Assembly: GCF_000284375.1 (NCBI RefSeq)
Contig: NC_017249.1
Span: 5,806,001 to 5,870,000 of the forward strand
Length of the DNA stretch: 64,000 nucleotides
Reading direction: 5' to 3'
Origin: Bradyrhizobium japonicum USDA 6
GTDB lineage: Bacteria > Pseudomonadota > Alphaproteobacteria > Rhizobiales > Xanthobacteraceae
Part shown: positions 62,672 through 64,000 of the stretch, piece by piece
How the letters are laid out: each line of letters begins with the position of its first letter
How positions within the stretch are numbered: position 1 is the first letter of the stretch
Notes under the pieces: model-generated
Seen by the model: the letters and a program-made list of their open reading frames with translations, nothing else
What the model was told of the DNA's origin: nothing
Database searches by the model: none
Translations under genes and position numbers: made by a program

Positions 62672-63014
62672 TTGGGTCTCCCGTCAGGTCTGTCTGGGTG
62701 GAAGACGAATGGGAACGCCGGAGACCGACAGGCTCGCGTCATTTTTCGTAGCAGGCTTTTGCGGCCCGCCAAGAAAAATGTCGAAAACAACCCCATGCAC
62801 AGTAGCCCGCCCCCGCGGGATCAATGACTTACGGGCGGCCAAATTGCATGATCCGGAACTCGCGATTGCCAGGCCGCAATTTGACACGTCGGGCAAAACA
62901 CTGGCATCCTGTCATCATCCCGAAAGCCTCATTGCATCCTGCGAACGGCCGCCGATCATGGCGCCGGTCACCGGTCCGCTGCGCGCGATGCGCTGATTTG
63001 AATGGAACATTCAC
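62672..63014. other. intergenic region between MFS and cupin genes
   Basis: A 343-base gap between divergent genes. I see no gene. A stretch around 62,770-62,830 (AAGAAAAATGTCGAAAACAA and following) is AT-rich and has the look of a dispersed intergenic element, which I cannot verify with one copy. TTGACA at 62881 is a -35-like hexamer for the cupin gene, though the -10 is unclear. Confidence 0.4.
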
Positions 63015-63473
63015 ATGCCCAAGATCGACATCGCCGCTGTCCCGGCGCGCAAGGGCTCCGGCTATCCCGCGCCCTTCGCCGGCCCTTGCGCCGATCGTAT
63101 CCGCAAGCGGCTCGGCAATGCCGGTGGCCTCTCCGATTTCGGCGTCAACCTGATGCAGCTGCCGCCGGGCAATTGGTCGAGCCAGCGGCACTGGCATTCG
63201 CACGAGGACGAGTTCGTCTACGTGCTCGCGGGCGAAGTGGTCCTGATCGAGGACGACGGCGAAACCGTGCTGCGCGCCGGCGACTGTGCAGCCTTCCCGA
63301 AAGGCAGCGGCAACGGCCATCACATGATCAACCGCTCGGATGCGATGGCCGTCTATCTCGAGGTCGGCTCGCGCTCGCCCGACGATCTCACGACGTGCTC
63401 CGACATCGACATGATGAGCGCCAATTCCGACGGCCGTTTCGTACACAAGGACGGCACGCCCTATCCGGACTAG
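63015..63473 (+). CDS. cytoplasmic cupin-domain protein
   Basis: A 152-residue cupin. Motif 1 reads RHWHSHEDEFVYVLAGEVVL, with His-x-His and Glu metal ligands; motif 2 is GDCAAFPKGSGNGHHMINRS. The C-terminus TTCSDIDMMSANSDGRFVHK is shared by a group of proteobacterial cupins of unknown function. There is no signal peptide. Start MPKIDIAAVPARKG is the best fit. It is not part of an operon. Confidence 0.85.
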   Translation: MPKIDIAAVPARKGSGYPAPFAGPCADRIRKRLGNAGGLSDFGVNLMQLPPGNWSSQRHWHSHEDEFVYVLAGEVVLIEDDGETVLRAGDCAAFPKGSGNGHHMINRSDAMAVYLEVGSRSPDDLTTCSDIDMMSANSDGRFVHKDGTPYPD

Positions 63474-63577
63474 AGCTCGGAGCTGCAGTTGATGTCGACC
63501 TGGTCGCGATGCGCCCCGGAAGCAAAGCAGACGCATCGTGCTCAGTTTGAGTCTTGTCGCGTTTGACCCAAGCGGGG

Positions 63578-64000
63578 CTAGCCCGATTGCGGAAGTGAAG
63601 GCATCCGCATTCCCTCGACGAGAAATTCCAGCAAAGGTCGAGCTAGCGATTTTTCGGCTGTATCTTCGCCAAGGACGATGATCTCCGTCATCGGCAACGG
63701 TGGCCAGTGCTTCGGCGCATCGATGATCTGCATTCCGTCTTGAATGAACGAGCGACCCAGGAGCGTGATGCCAAGGCCACCGGCAACCGCGGCCTGAACC
63801 CCGGTCAGGCTGCTCACGGTGCATGCCGTCACCCACGCCTGCCGCGCCGCGTCGAGTGTCGTGAACATGAGCTCGCGATAACTGCAAGGTGGCTGGAGAA
63901 GGACGAGCGGCACTGGCTGTTCCGGATCGAGCCGGAAGTCGGACGCTGCGAACCAGACCATTGGTTCTCGCCATATGACGCGGCCTCGCTCCTTGAGCTC
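63578..64000 (-). CDS. LysR family transcriptional regulator (C-terminal part; 5' end outside window)
   Basis: The frame is open to the window end; from 64000 inward it reads ELKERGRVIWREPMVWFAAS, the inter-domain part of a LysR substrate-binding domain, followed by VPLVLLQPPCSYRELMFTTL, TVSSLTGVQAAVAGGLGITL and LLGRSFIQDGMQII. The DNA-binding domain and start codon lie beyond base 64000. The last ~20 residues are a short C-terminal tail. The target gene cannot be told from this window. Confidence 0.85.
   Translation of the reverse strand, partial: ELKERGRVIWREPMVWFAASDFRLDPEQPVPLVLLQPPCSYRELMFTTLDAARQAWVTACTVSSLTGVQAAVAGGLGITLLGRSFIQDGMQIIDAPKHWPPLPMTEIIVLGEDTAEKSLARPLLEFLVEGMRMPSLPQSG

Overview
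The window looks like chromosome of a high-GC alphaproteobacterium of the Bradyrhizobium / Nitrobacteraceae type. This rests on uniformly high GC at third codon positions, the gene orders rpsF-rpsR-DUF2232-rplI-dnaB-alr and radA-cvpA-purF, families common in Rhizobiales (PAS_5-like protein, NnrU, Lin0512, DUF47-Pit), several short palindromic intergenic repeats and many Liv/His-type ABC importers. I see no tRNA or rRNA gene, CRISPR array, insertion sequence, integrase or prophage.

Layout. 1-9,480 is core: ribosomal proteins S6, S18 and L9, a TetR/thioesterase pair, a c-type cytochrome with a long low-complexity tail, DnaB, alanine racemase and exonuclease III. 9,480-11,270 holds small accessory genes. 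11,400-16,600 is one catabolic operon: FadR-type regulator, beta-hydroxyacid dehydrogenase, polar-amino-acid-type ABC importer and RpiB-like isomerase. 16,690-20,680 has a TauE permease and a two-gene unit made of a periplasmic sugar-binding-type protein and a membrane GGDEF-EAL enzyme. 20,870-24,800 is radA-cvpA-purF plus a 43-residue membrane protein. 24,870-28,250 has a short-chain dehydrogenase, an NHL-repeat protein and an orphan Liv-type binding protein. 28,350-32,270 is the yfgM-like/lipoprotein/der/MFS operon. 32,400-37,290 has an acyl-CoA synthetase, NnrU, a secreted TonB/TolA-C-like protein and PrfC.

37,370-39,540 is a transport cluster: a candidate guanidine-II riboswitch followed by a SugE/Gdx exporter, converging on a DUF47-Pit phosphate operon with a PHO-box-like site. 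39,630-44,300 is a complete Liv-type ABC operon whose binding protein is a paralogue of the orphan one. From 44,600 to the end are many small regulator/enzyme units: TetR-TauE, an ECF sigma operon, LysR/tautomerase, a His-rich PadR regulator, OhrR/Ohr with paired operators and a secreted cupin, a MarR-GNAT fusion, an MFS transporter, and a LysR gene cut by the window edge.

The observations I would follow first are the guanidine-II riboswitch candidate, the binding-protein/GGDEF-EAL pair, the ECF sigma operon with a CxxC membrane miniprotein, the PHO box reading opposite to its operon, and several membrane proteins under 50 residues. All calls come from reading the sequence; no database search was run.
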